Below, piece by piece: positions 24,677 to 33,310 of a DNA stretch of 40,460 nt. Made by a program: the position numbers and the translations under genes. The DNA is from Pseudomonas antarctica (GTDB lineage Bacteria; Pseudomonadota; Gammaproteobacteria; Pseudomonadales; Pseudomonadaceae): assembly GCF_900624995.1 (NCBI RefSeq), contig NZ_UYXQ01000033.1:1-40460 (forward strand), written 5' to 3'. The notes beneath the pieces were generated by a model. That model had not been told where the DNA came from, did no database searches, and saw only the letters and a list, made by a program, of their open reading frames with translations. Position 1 is the stretch's first letter; each line of letters opens with the position of its first letter.

Positions 24677-24798
24677 AATCGCTGCCTTCAAAATAGTTGA
24701 TAGGAACGTCCAATTATTATCGCTTCACACACAAACTGTCAGCTTCATAATGGGCGCCAGTCAGCAAATAGTTTGATGGCAGATTCAGCAAGGCTTCA

Positions 24799-25983
24799 AT
24801 GAAAAATTCTTTTGGTTTTACCTGGTATCTGGCGGGGCTGAGCATGCTCGGTTATCTCGCCATGGACATGTACTTACCGGCGTTCGGCGCCATGGGCGAA
24901 CAACTGCACATCAGCCCCGGGGCCGTGGGCGCCAGCTTGAGTATTTTCCTCGCCGGCTTTGCGGTGGGGCAACTGTTGTGGGGGCCGTTGTCTGATCGCC
25001 TCGGGCGCAAGCCGGTCCTGCTGACGGGCCTGAGCCTGTTCGTGTTCGGCTGCCTGGGCATGTTTTGGGTCGAGACGGCGCCGCAGCTGTTGGCATTGCG
25101 CTTTGTGCAGGCGATTGGCGTGTGTTCCGCCGCCGTCAGTTGGCAGGCGCTGGTAATCGACCGTTACCCGGCCGATAAGGCGCACCGTGTGTTCGCCAGC
25201 ATCATGCCGCTGATGTCGCTGTCACCGGCTTTGGCGCCACTGTTGGGGGCCATGGTGTTGAATCACTTCGGCTGGCAGGCAATCTTCGCGGTGTTGCTGG
25301 GCGTGTCGCTGCTGTTGCTGCTGCCGACGTTGTTCCTGCGCAAAATGCCGAAGCGTCGGGCAGAGGAGGGCGAACCTTCGCGCCTCGGTTATGGGCAGTT
25401 GCTGACTTCCCGCGTGTTCACTGGCAACGTGATGATCTTCGCCGCGTGCTCCGCCAGCTTCTTTGCCTGGCTGACCGCTTCGCCCTTCATCCTCGGTGCT
25501 ATGGGCTACAGCCCGAATGACATTGGCTTGAGCTACGTGCTGCCGACCTTGGCCTTCCTGATCGGTGGCTACAGCTGCCGCAGCGCCTTGCAGCACTATC
25601 AGGGCAAAACCCTATTGCCCTGGCTGCTGGTGGCTTATTGCATCAGCATGGTGGCGTTGTACTTGGTCGCCACCTTGACCGTGCCGACCCTGACCACCTT
25701 GCTGATCCCGTTCTGCCTGATGGCGCTGGTCAACGGTGCCAGTTACCCCATCGTAGTAGCGAATGCGCTGATGCCGTTTGCGGAAAACTCCGGCAAGGCG
25801 GCGGCGCTGCAAAACACCCTGCAACTGGGACTGTGCTTTCTGAGCAGTCTGTTGGTGTCGTCGATGATTGATCAGCCATTGCTGATTACCGTGATTGTGA
25901 TGTTGGCGACGGCGCCGTTGGCGGTGCTGGGTTACTGGCTGGCGCGGCCGAAGACGGACAATTCGGAACTCGCAAACGCTTAA
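24799..25983 (+). CDS. punC: Purine nucleoside transporter PunC (MFS, Bcr/CflA type)
   Basis: This 394-residue protein has twelve predicted helices. The N-terminus (SMLGYLAMDMYLPAFG) and the loop GPLSDRLGRKPVLL are typical of the Bcr/CflA branch. With PunR next door it matches E. coli punC (YdhC), which imports purine nucleosides such as adenosine and was formerly taken for a drug exporter. The downstream Tsx-type channel and NCS2 permease strengthen a purine-uptake reading. A REP-like hairpin follows the stop. Confidence 0.85.
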   Translation: MKNSFGFTWYLAGLSMLGYLAMDMYLPAFGAMGEQLHISPGAVGASLSIFLAGFAVGQLLWGPLSDRLGRKPVLLTGLSLFVFGCLGMFWVETAPQLLALRFVQAIGVCSAAVSWQALVIDRYPADKAHRVFASIMPLMSLSPALAPLLGAMVLNHFGWQAIFAVLLGVSLLLLLPTLFLRKMPKRRAEEGEPSRLGYGQLLTSRVFTGNVMIFAACSASFFAWLTASPFILGAMGYSPNDIGLSYVLPTLAFLIGGYSCRSALQHYQGKTLLPWLLVAYCISMVALYLVATLTVPTLTTLLIPFCLMALVNGASYPIVVANALMPFAENSGKAAALQNTLQLGLCFLSSLLVSSMIDQPLLITVIVMLATAPLAVLGYWLARPKTDNSELANA

Positions 25984-25998
25984 GCTTTAATACGATCA

Positions 25999-26029
25999 AA
26001 AATGTGGGGGCGAGCAAGCCCACACATTT
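25999..26029. repeat. Degenerate REP hairpin between punC and the Tsx-like gene
   Basis: AAATGTGGGGGC and GCCCACACATTT pair with one mismatch across a short loop, using REP-derived sequence. It lies between convergent genes and may serve both as a transcript end. Confidence 0.6.
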
Positions 26030-26049
26030 GGAGTCGGTTTGGTCAGTGG

Positions 26050-26883
26050 TCAGAAGGTCACTTCCATATTCAGCGTCGGCGTTGAGGTCCGGGTACCCCG
26101 GCCGCCGTCCACGCCGAACTTGTTATGCCAATACTCGTAACCCACCCCGAGATACAGGTTCGGCTTGACGCTTTTGCCCGGTCGCACCGCCACCATCAGC
26201 GCGGTGCGCAGCAGGCCTTCCGGTGCGGTGTCACGGCCGTGATAGTCCTCGCCTTTGTCCCCGACGTAATTGATAAACCCCTGGAATTTCGCCGCGCGGT
26301 TGGCGATGTCAAACGGGCGCATCCAGGTCAGGTTGAGCATGTAGGTGTCGTCGAAGGTGTGGTTCGACTCTTGCGCGCCGGGGATGCCGGTGTGGTTCCT
26401 TTCTTTGTAGTACATCAGGCTCAAATCCAGCACGCCGACGGTATTGAACTTCAACGTCGGGCCGATCACCAGTGCGCGTTTTTTGGCTGAGGCGAGGTTG
26501 TTGTTGCGGTTGGCGTCGAAGCCCAGGGTCAGGGCGTAATCTTTGATCAGCCCGGTGCCGAGCGGCACATCAAATACCCGTGAAGCGTACAGCTGATGCC
26601 GATACACCGCGTAGACCTCACTGCCGCCGTGATCGGTGCCCTTGCGCGGGTCGCGACTGTCGGACAAGAACACATCCAGGTTCAGGAAGTTGCTGCCGTA
26701 TTGGTAGCCGCTGGCATGGGTGAAACTGTAGATGCGCTTGCTGAAGTCGTCGGGGTTATTCGGGTTGGTAAAGTGTTGGCCGTAGCGAAACCCCACGCTG
26801 TTGTTCATCCATTCCACCGCAGCCGCCTCCCCACCGCCGAGGAGGGTGAGTGCAACGGTTGCGCCCTGTACTGCCTTTTTCAT
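26050..26883 (-). CDS. Tsx-family nucleoside-specific outer-membrane channel
   Basis: This protein has 277 residues from ATG 26883 (MKKAVQGATVALTLLGG), with AGGACC before it. A signal peptide ends near AAAVEW, followed by many amphipathic strands (SVGFRYGQHF, FLNLDVFLSDSR, YALTLGFDANR, LDLSLMYYKER) and a terminal Phe, as in outer-membrane barrels. The family is Tsx/OmpK-like (nucleoside channel). It is transcribed divergently from the NCS2 permease gene and convergently with punC, and fits as the outer-membrane entry step for nucleosides. Confidence 0.85.
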   Translation of the reverse strand: MKKAVQGATVALTLLGGGEAAAVEWMNNSVGFRYGQHFTNPNNPDDFSKRIYSFTHASGYQYGSNFLNLDVFLSDSRDPRKGTDHGGSEVYAVYRHQLYASRVFDVPLGTGLIKDYALTLGFDANRNNNLASAKKRALVIGPTLKFNTVGVLDLSLMYYKERNHTGIPGAQESNHTFDDTYMLNLTWMRPFDIANRAAKFQGFINYVGDKGEDYHGRDTAPEGLLRTALMVAVRPGKSVKPNLYLGVGYEYWHNKFGVDGGRGTRTSTPTLNMEVTF

Positions 26884-26964
26884 TGTTCTAGGTCCTTTGG
26901 CGTTCTGGCTCATGACGGCCGGATTGTTTTTGTAACGCCGACGGAGGGTATCTTGTTCGATTGA

Positions 26965-27008
26965 TTGTATACAACTCTATGGACATACAGTCCAAACATT
27001 GCATACAG
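26965..27008. promoter_or_regulatory. GntR-type operator candidates upstream of the NCS2 and Tsx-like genes
   Basis: TTGTATACAA (26965-26974) is a perfect palindrome, and the related TTGCATACAG lies at 26999-27008, both in the 158-base divergent gap. Palindromes of this shape are bound by GntR-family (FadR/HutC-type) repressors in many purine-catabolism clusters. No such regulator is in the window, so the regulator would act from elsewhere. Confidence 0.5.
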
Positions 27009-27041
27009 TGATCGCACAACAAAAACAGAGAACCCCTCACC

Positions 27042-28544
27042 ATGACTACCCCGAAGGCGTCACCGCAGCGGCCAGAAGATGAGAATCTTGGCGTCGCCGC
27101 CAACATGGCTTACGGCCTGCAGCATGTGCTCACCATGTACGGCGGCATCGTTGCCGTGCCGTTGATCGTCGGCCAGGCGGCCGGGTTGTCGCCGGCGGAT
27201 ATCGGCCTGTTGATCGCCGCGTCGCTGTTTGCCGGTGGCTTGGCCACATTGTTGCAGACCCTCGGTTTGCCGTTTTTTGGCTGTCAGTTGCCACTGGTGC
27301 AGGGCGTGTCGTTTGCCGGTGTGGCAACCATGGTGGCGATTGTCGGCAGTGATGGCGCCGGCGGGATACCGGCGATTCTCGGGGCGGTGATGGCCGCCTC
27401 GTTGATCGGCCTGTTGATCACGCCGGTGTTCTCACGGATTACCAAGTTTTTCCCGCCGCTGGTCACCGGTATTGTGATCACCACCATCGGCTTGACCTTG
27501 ATGCCGGTAGCGGCACGCTGGGCCATGGGCGGCAACAGCCGCGCGGCGGATTTCGGCAGCATGGCCAATATCGGCCTGGCGGCATTGACCTTGGTGCTGG
27601 TGTTGCTGCTGAGCAAAATCGGCAGCGCGACGATTTCGCGGTTGTCGATTCTGCTGGCGATGGTGATCGGCACTGTGATCGCGGTGTTCCTCGGCATGGC
27701 GGATTTCTCCGGCGTTGCCCAGGGGCCGATGTTCGGTTTCCCTGCACCTTTCCATTTCGGTATGCCGACCTTCCATGTGGCGGCGATCATTTCCATGTGC
27801 ATCGTGGTCATGGTGACCTTGGTGGAAACCTCGGCTGACATCCTGGCCGTGGGCGAAATCATCGACACCAAAGTCGACTCCAAACGCCTGGGCAATGGCT
27901 TGCGTGCCGACATGCTGTCGAGCATGTTCGCGCCGATTTTTGGCTCATTCACCCAGAGCGCATTTGCCCAGAACGTCGGCCTGGTGGCCGTGACCGGGGT
28001 GAAGAGTCGGTTTGTGGTGGCCACTGGCGGGGTGTTCCTGGTGGTGTTGGGTCTGTTGCCCTTCATGGGGCGGGTGATTGCCGCCGTGCCGACCTCCGTG
28101 CTGGGCGGGGCCGGCATTGTGCTGTTCGGCACCGTGGCGGCCAGTGGTATTCGTACGCTGTCGAAGGTGGATTATCGCAACAACATGAACCTGATCATTG
28201 TGGCTACGAGCATTGGTTTTGGCATGATCCCCATCGCGGCGCCGAACTTTTACGATCACTTCCCCGCCTGGTTCGCGACCATTTTCCACTCGGGCATCAG
28301 TTCGTCGGCGATTATGGCGATATTGCTGAACCTGGCGTTTAACCACTTCACCGCAGGTAACTCCGACCAGCAATCGGTGTTCGTGGCCGGAACTGAGCGC
28401 AGTTTGTGCTTCCACGATGTGGCCGCATTGCGCGATGGGGACTACTTCAGGGGCGGCAAGTTGTTTGATGCTGAAGGGAAGGAGATTCCGGTGGTGGCGG
28501 AGGTAGCAAGGAAGTCGGTAAAAGCTGAGACCACCGAAGTCTAA
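27042..28544 (+). CDS. NCS2-family purine permease (urate/xanthine type)
   Basis: This 500-residue protein has about fourteen helices. Family signatures are VPLIVGQAAG, LPLVQGVSFA, the glutamate of VTLVETSADILAVGE, and QNVGLVAVTGVKSR, which marks the urate/xanthine branch of nucleobase-ascorbate transporters. It imports purine bases with protons. The start is supported by the family N-terminus and a nearby purine-rich stretch; TTGTATACAA palindromes precede it. Which base is carried cannot be read from sequence alone. A REP pair follows. Confidence 0.88.
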   Translation: MTTPKASPQRPEDENLGVAANMAYGLQHVLTMYGGIVAVPLIVGQAAGLSPADIGLLIAASLFAGGLATLLQTLGLPFFGCQLPLVQGVSFAGVATMVAIVGSDGAGGIPAILGAVMAASLIGLLITPVFSRITKFFPPLVTGIVITTIGLTLMPVAARWAMGGNSRAADFGSMANIGLAALTLVLVLLLSKIGSATISRLSILLAMVIGTVIAVFLGMADFSGVAQGPMFGFPAPFHFGMPTFHVAAIISMCIVVMVTLVETSADILAVGEIIDTKVDSKRLGNGLRADMLSSMFAPIFGSFTQSAFAQNVGLVAVTGVKSRFVVATGGVFLVVLGLLPFMGRVIAAVPTSVLGGAGIVLFGTVAASGIRTLSKVDYRNNMNLIIVATSIGFGMIPIAAPNFYDHFPAWFATIFHSGISSSAIMAILLNLAFNHFTAGNSDQQSVFVAGTERSLCFHDVAALRDGDYFRGGKLFDAEGKEIPVVAEVARKSVKAETTEV

Positions 28545-28547
28545 ACA

Positions 28548-28633
28548 TGTGGGAGGGGGCTTGCTCCCGATGGGGGTGGTTCAGTGAAACCTTGGTGACT
28601 GACACACTGCCATCGGGAGCAAGCCCCTTCCAC
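28548..28633. repeat. REP pair (REPIN), divergent subtype
   Basis: TGTGGGAGGGGGCTTGCTCC and a near-complement (GGGAGCAAGCCCCTTCCACA) frame a 40-base spacer. The core differs from the other REPINs here (GGGGGCTTGCTCCCGAT in place of GCGGGCTTGCTCGCGAA), so it belongs to another REP subclass. It lies between two converging genes. Confidence 0.88.
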
Positions 28634-28642
28634 ATTTAGAAT

Positions 28643-29575
28643 TCAGCCAGCCTTCAGGACATTGTGCGGCACTGAACACGCCTCATCCAAAAACGTCACC
28701 ACTGTGCCCATGCACGCTTGGCGTTCTTCCACGTGGGGCATGTGGCTGGAGTCTTCAAACAGCGCCCAGCGCACGTCCTTGATCTCATCCAGGAACGGCT
28801 TGACCACCCGCGGCGTGGCTTCGTCGTGTCGCCCGGAGATCACCAGGGTCGGCACATTGATCGCCGACAAGCGGCCAATCACATTCCAATCCTTCAGGCT
28901 GCCAATCACGTGGAACTCGGTGGGGCCGCTCATGGCGTGGTACACCGTCGGGTCTGCATCCATTGCGGCGAAGGTGCGCGCTACCTCTTCCGGCCACGGG
29001 ATCACGCGGCACACGTGCTGATCATAAAAAACTCGTGAGGCGCCGAGGTATTCCGGGTCTTGGTAGGTGCCGGCCTGTTCGTGTTTGAGCAGGGTTTCAT
29101 GCACGCCATCAGGCAGCAGTTTGCGCAGGCGGTTGGCTTCGCTGACCCAGGTGCGCATGCACGTGGGCGAGTTGGCCGCAATAAACGCGCGCAGGCCCTT
29201 CGGTTGCAGGATTGCATGCTCGCTGCCGAGCATGCCGCCCCAGGATTGCCCGAGAATCGCGTAGTTATTGCTGATTTGCAGGTGGTCCAGCAGGTTGTTC
29301 AACTCGTCGAGGAACAGACCAATGGTCCAGAAAGACGCGTCTTTTTCCGGCAAATGCGTGGAGCGGCCATTGCCCAACTGGTCGTAGTGAACCACCGCGT
29401 AGCCGCTGGCCGCCACGTCTTTGAAGGCGTCGACGTAGTCATGGGTGCAGCCGGGGCCGCCGTGAATGATCACCAACGGTGTACGGCCGGTGGTCAGGTC
29501 GCCGGTAACGCGGTACCAGGTCTGGTAGGCGCCGAACGCCGCATAGCCTTCGCGGACTTTCTCGATGAATTCCAT
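28643..29575 (-). CDS. Proline iminopeptidase-family amidase, LaaA-like
   Basis: This 310-residue alpha/beta hydrolase carries HGGPGCTHDY (oxyanion region), S111 in GQSWGGML, GRHDEATP (Asp) and DSSHMPH (His). Length and sequence closely resemble, from memory, the L-amino acid amidase LaaA of Pseudomonas azotoformans, which releases ammonia from L-amino acid amides, especially prolinamide. It lies beside the LuxR solo gene, as the iminopeptidase gene does in PipR loci. A lux-box-like palindrome (29638-29657) lies 62 bases upstream of the start, so it is probably PipR-activated. Confidence 0.85.
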   Translation of the reverse strand: MEFIEKVREGYAAFGAYQTWYRVTGDLTTGRTPLVIIHGGPGCTHDYVDAFKDVAASGYAVVHYDQLGNGRSTHLPEKDASFWTIGLFLDELNNLLDHLQISNNYAILGQSWGGMLGSEHAILQPKGLRAFIAANSPTCMRTWVSEANRLRKLLPDGVHETLLKHEQAGTYQDPEYLGASRVFYDQHVCRVIPWPEEVARTFAAMDADPTVYHAMSGPTEFHVIGSLKDWNVIGRLSAINVPTLVISGRHDEATPRVVKPFLDEIKDVRWALFEDSSHMPHVEERQACMGTVVTFLDEACSVPHNVLKAG

Positions 29576-29637
29576 TTCGTACCCTGCTCTGAAAAAAAAG
29601 GATCAGGGATACGATAGTCGGCACGCGAAGTTTAAGT

Positions 29638-29657
29638 AACTAGCAAAACAGCTAGGT
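29638..29657 (-). promoter_or_regulatory. lux-box-like site upstream of the amidase gene
   Basis: On the minus strand ACCTAGCTGTTTTGCTAGTT is a 20-base near-palindrome with the length and terminal ACCT/AGxT pattern of LuxR-family boxes. It resembles the second site at 30515-30534. It lies between the amidase gene and the end of the luxR-type gene and faces the amidase gene. Confidence 0.6.
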
Positions 29658-29669
29658 TTTGCTGACGGC

Positions 29670-30455
29670 TCAATCTTCCAGCAAGCGGTAATGGGTGGCG
29701 CGGACCACCGCCTGCACGCGGTTCTTGGCCCCCAACTTGTGCATCGCCGAAGCCAGGTGCAGGGTGACCACCGCCAATGAGCGGCTCAATTGCGTGGCGA
29801 TTTGCGCAGCGGTCAGCCCGTCGGCGGCCCATTTCAGGCATTCACGCTCGCGTTTGGTCAGGTGAATATGCGGGTAAGTGCGCAGTTCCTTGCTGAACAG
29901 CGGGTAGGCCGCTTCCTGCAGGGCATGGGTAATCAGGCTGAAATCCGCCAGGGTCTGCTGCGCATCCTGCACCACCGTGTTGGCCTTGCCGGTACGCAGC
30001 CCGGTCAGCGATGCGAAGCCGCCGCGCGGCAGATGAATGGGCACGCTGACGCCGCAGGTCAGTTGACGTTCATGCAGGTAAGAGGACACGGGCGCATGGC
30101 AGGGGTCGATGATTTTTTGCAGCGCCGTATCGGCTTTCGCCTCATAGGACCATACGAACGGCGACACCGTGCTCAGGGCCAAGTGTTGCACCGGGTCGAT
30201 CTGGTAAAAGCCTTCGCTGCACCATAACGCGTGCCAATCGGGCGGGGTATTGCGCAGCTCCAGCACCGAGGGCGTAATCAGCGAACCGTCCTGGTCGATG
30301 GGCACTGGGGTGTAGTCGTACACCAGCGCATCGAAGCCCAACTGCTGGGCAAGAATAAACGTATTGTCCATCTGTTCATCCAGGCTCCTGCCTGGCATGA
30401 GACGGTTATTGAAGGCAGTTAGCTTGGCCAGCATCCGTTCTGCTCCCGAATTCAT
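29670..30455 (-). CDS. pipR: LuxR-type solo regulator, PipR-like
   Basis: This 261-residue protein has an N-terminal autoinducer-binding domain and a C-terminal LuxR helix-turn-helix (LTKRERECLKWAADGLTAAQ onward). Using LuxR/TraR numbering, W57, D70, P71 and W85 are kept (DWHALW, YQIDPV, FVW), but Y61 is tryptophan. That Y61W change is a hallmark of plant-associated LuxR solos that sense plant compounds rather than acyl-homoserine lactones. No luxI gene is near. The flanking iminopeptidases and ABC transporter match the PipR locus of a poplar-associated Pseudomonas, where an ethanolamine-derived compound is the signal. The start at ATG 30455 is preferred; an extra 11 codons upstream are unlikely. 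Confidence 0.85.
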   Translation of the reverse strand: MNSGAERMLAKLTAFNNRLMPGRSLDEQMDNTFILAQQLGFDALVYDYTPVPIDQDGSLITPSVLELRNTPPDWHALWCSEGFYQIDPVQHLALSTVSPFVWSYEAKADTALQKIIDPCHAPVSSYLHERQLTCGVSVPIHLPRGGFASLTGLRTGKANTVVQDAQQTLADFSLITHALQEAAYPLFSKELRTYPHIHLTKRERECLKWAADGLTAAQIATQLSRSLAVVTLHLASAMHKLGAKNRVQAVVRATHYRLLED

Positions 30456-30514
30456 TTGAATCTCGACTTGCGGCAAGTAGAATGCCACGCCCCGGCGAAG
30501 GACTGCCAGGCCAA

Positions 30515-30534
30515 ACCTATAAGAAATACTAGGT
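30515..30534 (+). promoter_or_regulatory. lux-box-like site upstream of the iminopeptidase-ABC operon
   Basis: ACCTATAAGAAATACTAGGT is a 20-base palindrome with perfect ACCTA/TAGGT arms, the format of a lux box. It ends 83 bases before the start codon at 30618 and 60 bases from the divergent regulator's start. It most likely binds the PipR-like protein to activate the operon. Confidence 0.7.
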
Positions 30535-30617
30535 TATGGACGCACGGCATCCTCGGTAGTGTTGGCCTGATAAACGGCCGCTACCCGCCAGGCCGATACA
30601 ACACAAGGAATGTATGC

Positions 30618-31505
30618 ATGTGGCGTGAAATTGCCCCCGACCAGCAGTACAACGTGCAAGTCGACGGCCATAATCTGGTGGTCTACAGCTTTGGCGACGG
30701 CGATGAGGTGCTCTTGTGCCTCAATGGCGGCCCGGGCCTGCCGTGTGACTACTTGCGCGACGCCCATGGCTGGCTCAAAGAGCATCACCTGCGAGTGGTT
30801 GCATTCGACCAGCTTGGCACCGGCGCATCAGCCAGGCCCACCGACGTTTCCTTGTGGGAAATCAGCCGTTATGTCGAAGAAGTCGAAACCGTGCGCCAAG
30901 CCCTTGGTCTGGGCCGGGTGCACTTGCTGGGGCATTCCTGGGGTGGCTGGTTGGGCATCGAGTACGCCATCCATTACCCGGACGCACTGAAAAGCCTGAT
31001 CCTGGAAAACACCGTCGGCGACATTCCGCACCTGTCCCAGGAACTCGAACGCTTGCGCGGCGCCCTCGGCAGCGAAACCGTGGCCATGATGCAGCGCCAT
31101 GAAGCCATGGGCACCCTGGATCATCCGCAGTACCAGGCCGCGATCACCTTGCTCAATTACCGCCACGTCTGTCGCCTGGACGAGTGGCCCGAGCCGGTCA
31201 AGCGCTCCCTCGGTGACTGGAACATGGGCCCCTACGAAACCATGCAAGGCCCCAACGAATTCCTCTACACCGGCAACCTCAAGGACTGGAACCGCCTTCC
31301 TGAGATGGCCGACTTTAAAATGCCGATCCTGATCACCACCGGCCAGCACGATGAACTCACCCCCGCCTGCGCCCTGCGCATGAAGCTGGCCGCCAAACAT
31401 GCTCAATTGCACGTGTTCCCCAACAGCAGCCACATGCCCTTTTATGAGGAACCCCAGGCTTACTTCCCGGTGCTGCTGGACTTCCTCGCGCGTCACCGGG
31501 GCTGA
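30618..31505 (+). CDS. Proline iminopeptidase-like alpha/beta hydrolase
   Basis: This 295-residue protein starts at ATG 30618, eight bases after AAGGA. Catalytic features are NGGPGLPCDY (oxyanion loop), S107 in GHSWGGWLG, QHDELTP (Asp) and NSSHMPF (His). It is the second hydrolase flanking the LuxR solo gene and shares its overall plan with the LaaA-like protein. It is the first gene of a tight operon with an oligopeptide-type transporter (permease ATG four bases after its stop). It may process the imported signal or peptides; the substrate is unproven. Confidence 0.87.
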   Translation: MWREIAPDQQYNVQVDGHNLVVYSFGDGDEVLLCLNGGPGLPCDYLRDAHGWLKEHHLRVVAFDQLGTGASARPTDVSLWEISRYVEEVETVRQALGLGRVHLLGHSWGGWLGIEYAIHYPDALKSLILENTVGDIPHLSQELERLRGALGSETVAMMQRHEAMGTLDHPQYQAAITLLNYRHVCRLDEWPEPVKRSLGDWNMGPYETMQGPNEFLYTGNLKDWNRLPEMADFKMPILITTGQHDELTPACALRMKLAAKHAQLHVFPNSSHMPFYEEPQAYFPVLLDFLARHRG

Positions 31506-31508
31506 CGG

Positions 31509-32456
31509 ATGAACCTGGCGCGTTACCGTTTTGTGCTGTCCCGGCCGCTGCAATTGCTGCCGGTGCTGTTTGGCATCAGCCTGATCACCTTTGTGCTGGT
31601 GCGCTCGATTCCCGGCGACCCGGCGCGGGCCTTGCTCGGCTCGCGCAGTACGCCGGATGCCTTGTTGAAGATTCGCGCTCAATACGGCCTGGATCAACCC
31701 TTGTGGCTGCAATACTTCTACTTCCTCAAAAACCTGCTCAAGGGCGACCTCGGCCAATCACTGCTGTACAAAGTCGATGCCTTGAAGCTGATCGTCACCC
31801 GCATCGAGCCGACCTTGGTGCTGGTGCTTGGCAGTGTCTTGCTGGCGCTGTTGATTGCGCTCCCGCTGGCGACATGGGCGGCGCGCAATAAAGGCGGCTG
31901 GGCGGACAACCTGATCCGCGTGTTCACCACCGTCGGCCTGGGCATGCCGGCGTTCTGGCTGGGCTTAATGTTGATTCTGTTGCTGAGTGTGAAGTGGGGC
32001 CTGTTCCCGGTGTCTGGCTACGGGCGCAGCGGGCTCGACAAAGCTCACCATATGCTGCTGCCGTGTCTGACCATCGCCCTGGCGCTGTCGGCGGTGCTGG
32101 TACGCAACTTGCGCGCGAGCATGTTGATGGAGTTGCAGGCCGACCACGTCACCGCCGCCCGAGCGCGCGGGCTGTCCGAGGCGGCGGTGTTCCGTCGGCA
32201 TGTGCTGCCCAATTCGCTGGTGCCGGCGGTCAACCTGCTGGCGGTGAATATCGGCTGGCTGATCAGCGGCACGGTGGTGATCGAAAGCCTGTTCGCTATT
32301 CCCGGCATCGGCCAATTGCTGGTGCGCGGCATCTTCACCCGTGACTACATGGTGGTGCAGGGCGTGGCCATGGTACTGGCGTGTGCGACAGTGGTTGTAA
32401 ACTTCGTCGCCGACGTGGTGACGGTGGCCCTCGACCCACGGGTGAAGATGCAATGA
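31509..32456 (+). CDS. ABC transporter permease, DppB-type
   Basis: This 315-residue protein has about six helices. The sequence RPLQLLPVLFGISLITFVLVRSIPGDPA at the start is typical of the DppB/OppB family, and the EAA loop (HVTAARARGLSEAAVFRRHVLPNSL) contacts the ATPases. It starts four bases after the iminopeptidase stop and overlaps the next gene by four bases (ATGA), so it belongs to the same operon. With the other components it should form a peptide or signal importer in the inner membrane. Confidence 0.9.
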   Translation: MNLARYRFVLSRPLQLLPVLFGISLITFVLVRSIPGDPARALLGSRSTPDALLKIRAQYGLDQPLWLQYFYFLKNLLKGDLGQSLLYKVDALKLIVTRIEPTLVLVLGSVLLALLIALPLATWAARNKGGWADNLIRVFTTVGLGMPAFWLGLMLILLLSVKWGLFPVSGYGRSGLDKAHHMLLPCLTIALALSAVLVRNLRASMLMELQADHVTAARARGLSEAAVFRRHVLPNSLVPAVNLLAVNIGWLISGTVVIESLFAIPGIGQLLVRGIFTRDYMVVQGVAMVLACATVVVNFVADVVTVALDPRVKMQ

Positions 32457-33310
32457 ACAGCCGCCCATTGATTGCCCCGTGGCGTTTGCGCCTGCGTTTC
32501 GGTTTTCGCAATGGCCGGCTGACCGCTGCGTGGGGCCTGTTGATTCTGTTGCTGTGGTTTGCCCTGGCGCTGTTCGCGCCGTGGCTCGCACCGTTTGACC
32601 CGATTGCGCAGAACACCGACATCAGTTTGCTCGGGCCGAGCCTGGCGCATCCGTTTGGCACAGATAACTATGGCAGGGACATCCTTTCGCGCGTGATCTG
32701 GGGCGCGCGGATCGACTTGCAACTGGCCATCGTCGGGGTGATTTTCCCGTTCATGATCGGCACCTTCGTCGGTGCAGTTTCCGGCTACATTGGCGGGCGC
32801 TTCGACAGCGTCTGCATGCGCGTGATCGACGTGATCCTGGCGTTCCCGTTTCTGGTGCTGATGCTGGCGATCATGGCGATCCTCGGCCCAGGCCTGAAGA
32901 GTTTCTATATCGCTATGGCGCTGGTGGGGTGGGTCTCGTATGCGCGGCTGATCCGCTCGCAGATCCTGGTGCTCAAGGAAAGTGAGTTTGCCCTGGCCGC
33001 CAAAAGCTTGGGGTTTGGCCATGGGCGCATTCTGTTTCGGCATCTGCTGCCTAACGCGATGTTTGGTTCGATTGTGTTTTCCATGTCTGACGCGGTGCTG
33101 GTGCTGCTCAACGGCGCCGCCGTGAGCTACCTCGGCCTGGGCGTGCAGCCGCCGACCGCCGAATGGGGCACGATGGTCGCCGAAGGGCAGGCGTTCATCA
33201 CCACGGCCTGGTGGATTTGCACCTTCCCGGGCTTGGCCATCGTGACGCTGGCCATGGGCTTCAGCTTGTTGGCCGATGGCGTGGCGCAAGTGTTGGGGGA
33301 TCGCGCATGA
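32453..33310 (+). CDS. ABC transporter permease, DppC-type
   Basis: This 285-residue protein starts at ATG 32453. It has the DppC layout: helix one (WGLLILLLWFALALFAPWLAPFDP), HPFGTDNYGRDILSRVIWGAR and the EAA loop (LAAKSLGFGHGRILFRHLLPNA). It pairs with the DppB-type permease to form the membrane channel. It overlaps both neighbours by four bases. Confidence 0.9.
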   Translation: MNSRPLIAPWRLRLRFGFRNGRLTAAWGLLILLLWFALALFAPWLAPFDPIAQNTDISLLGPSLAHPFGTDNYGRDILSRVIWGARIDLQLAIVGVIFPFMIGTFVGAVSGYIGGRFDSVCMRVIDVILAFPFLVLMLAIMAILGPGLKSFYIAMALVGWVSYARLIRSQILVLKESEFALAAKSLGFGHGRILFRHLLPNAMFGSIVFSMSDAVLVLLNGAAVSYLGLGVQPPTAEWGTMVAEGQAFITTAWWICTFPGLAIVTLAMGFSLLADGVAQVLGDRA

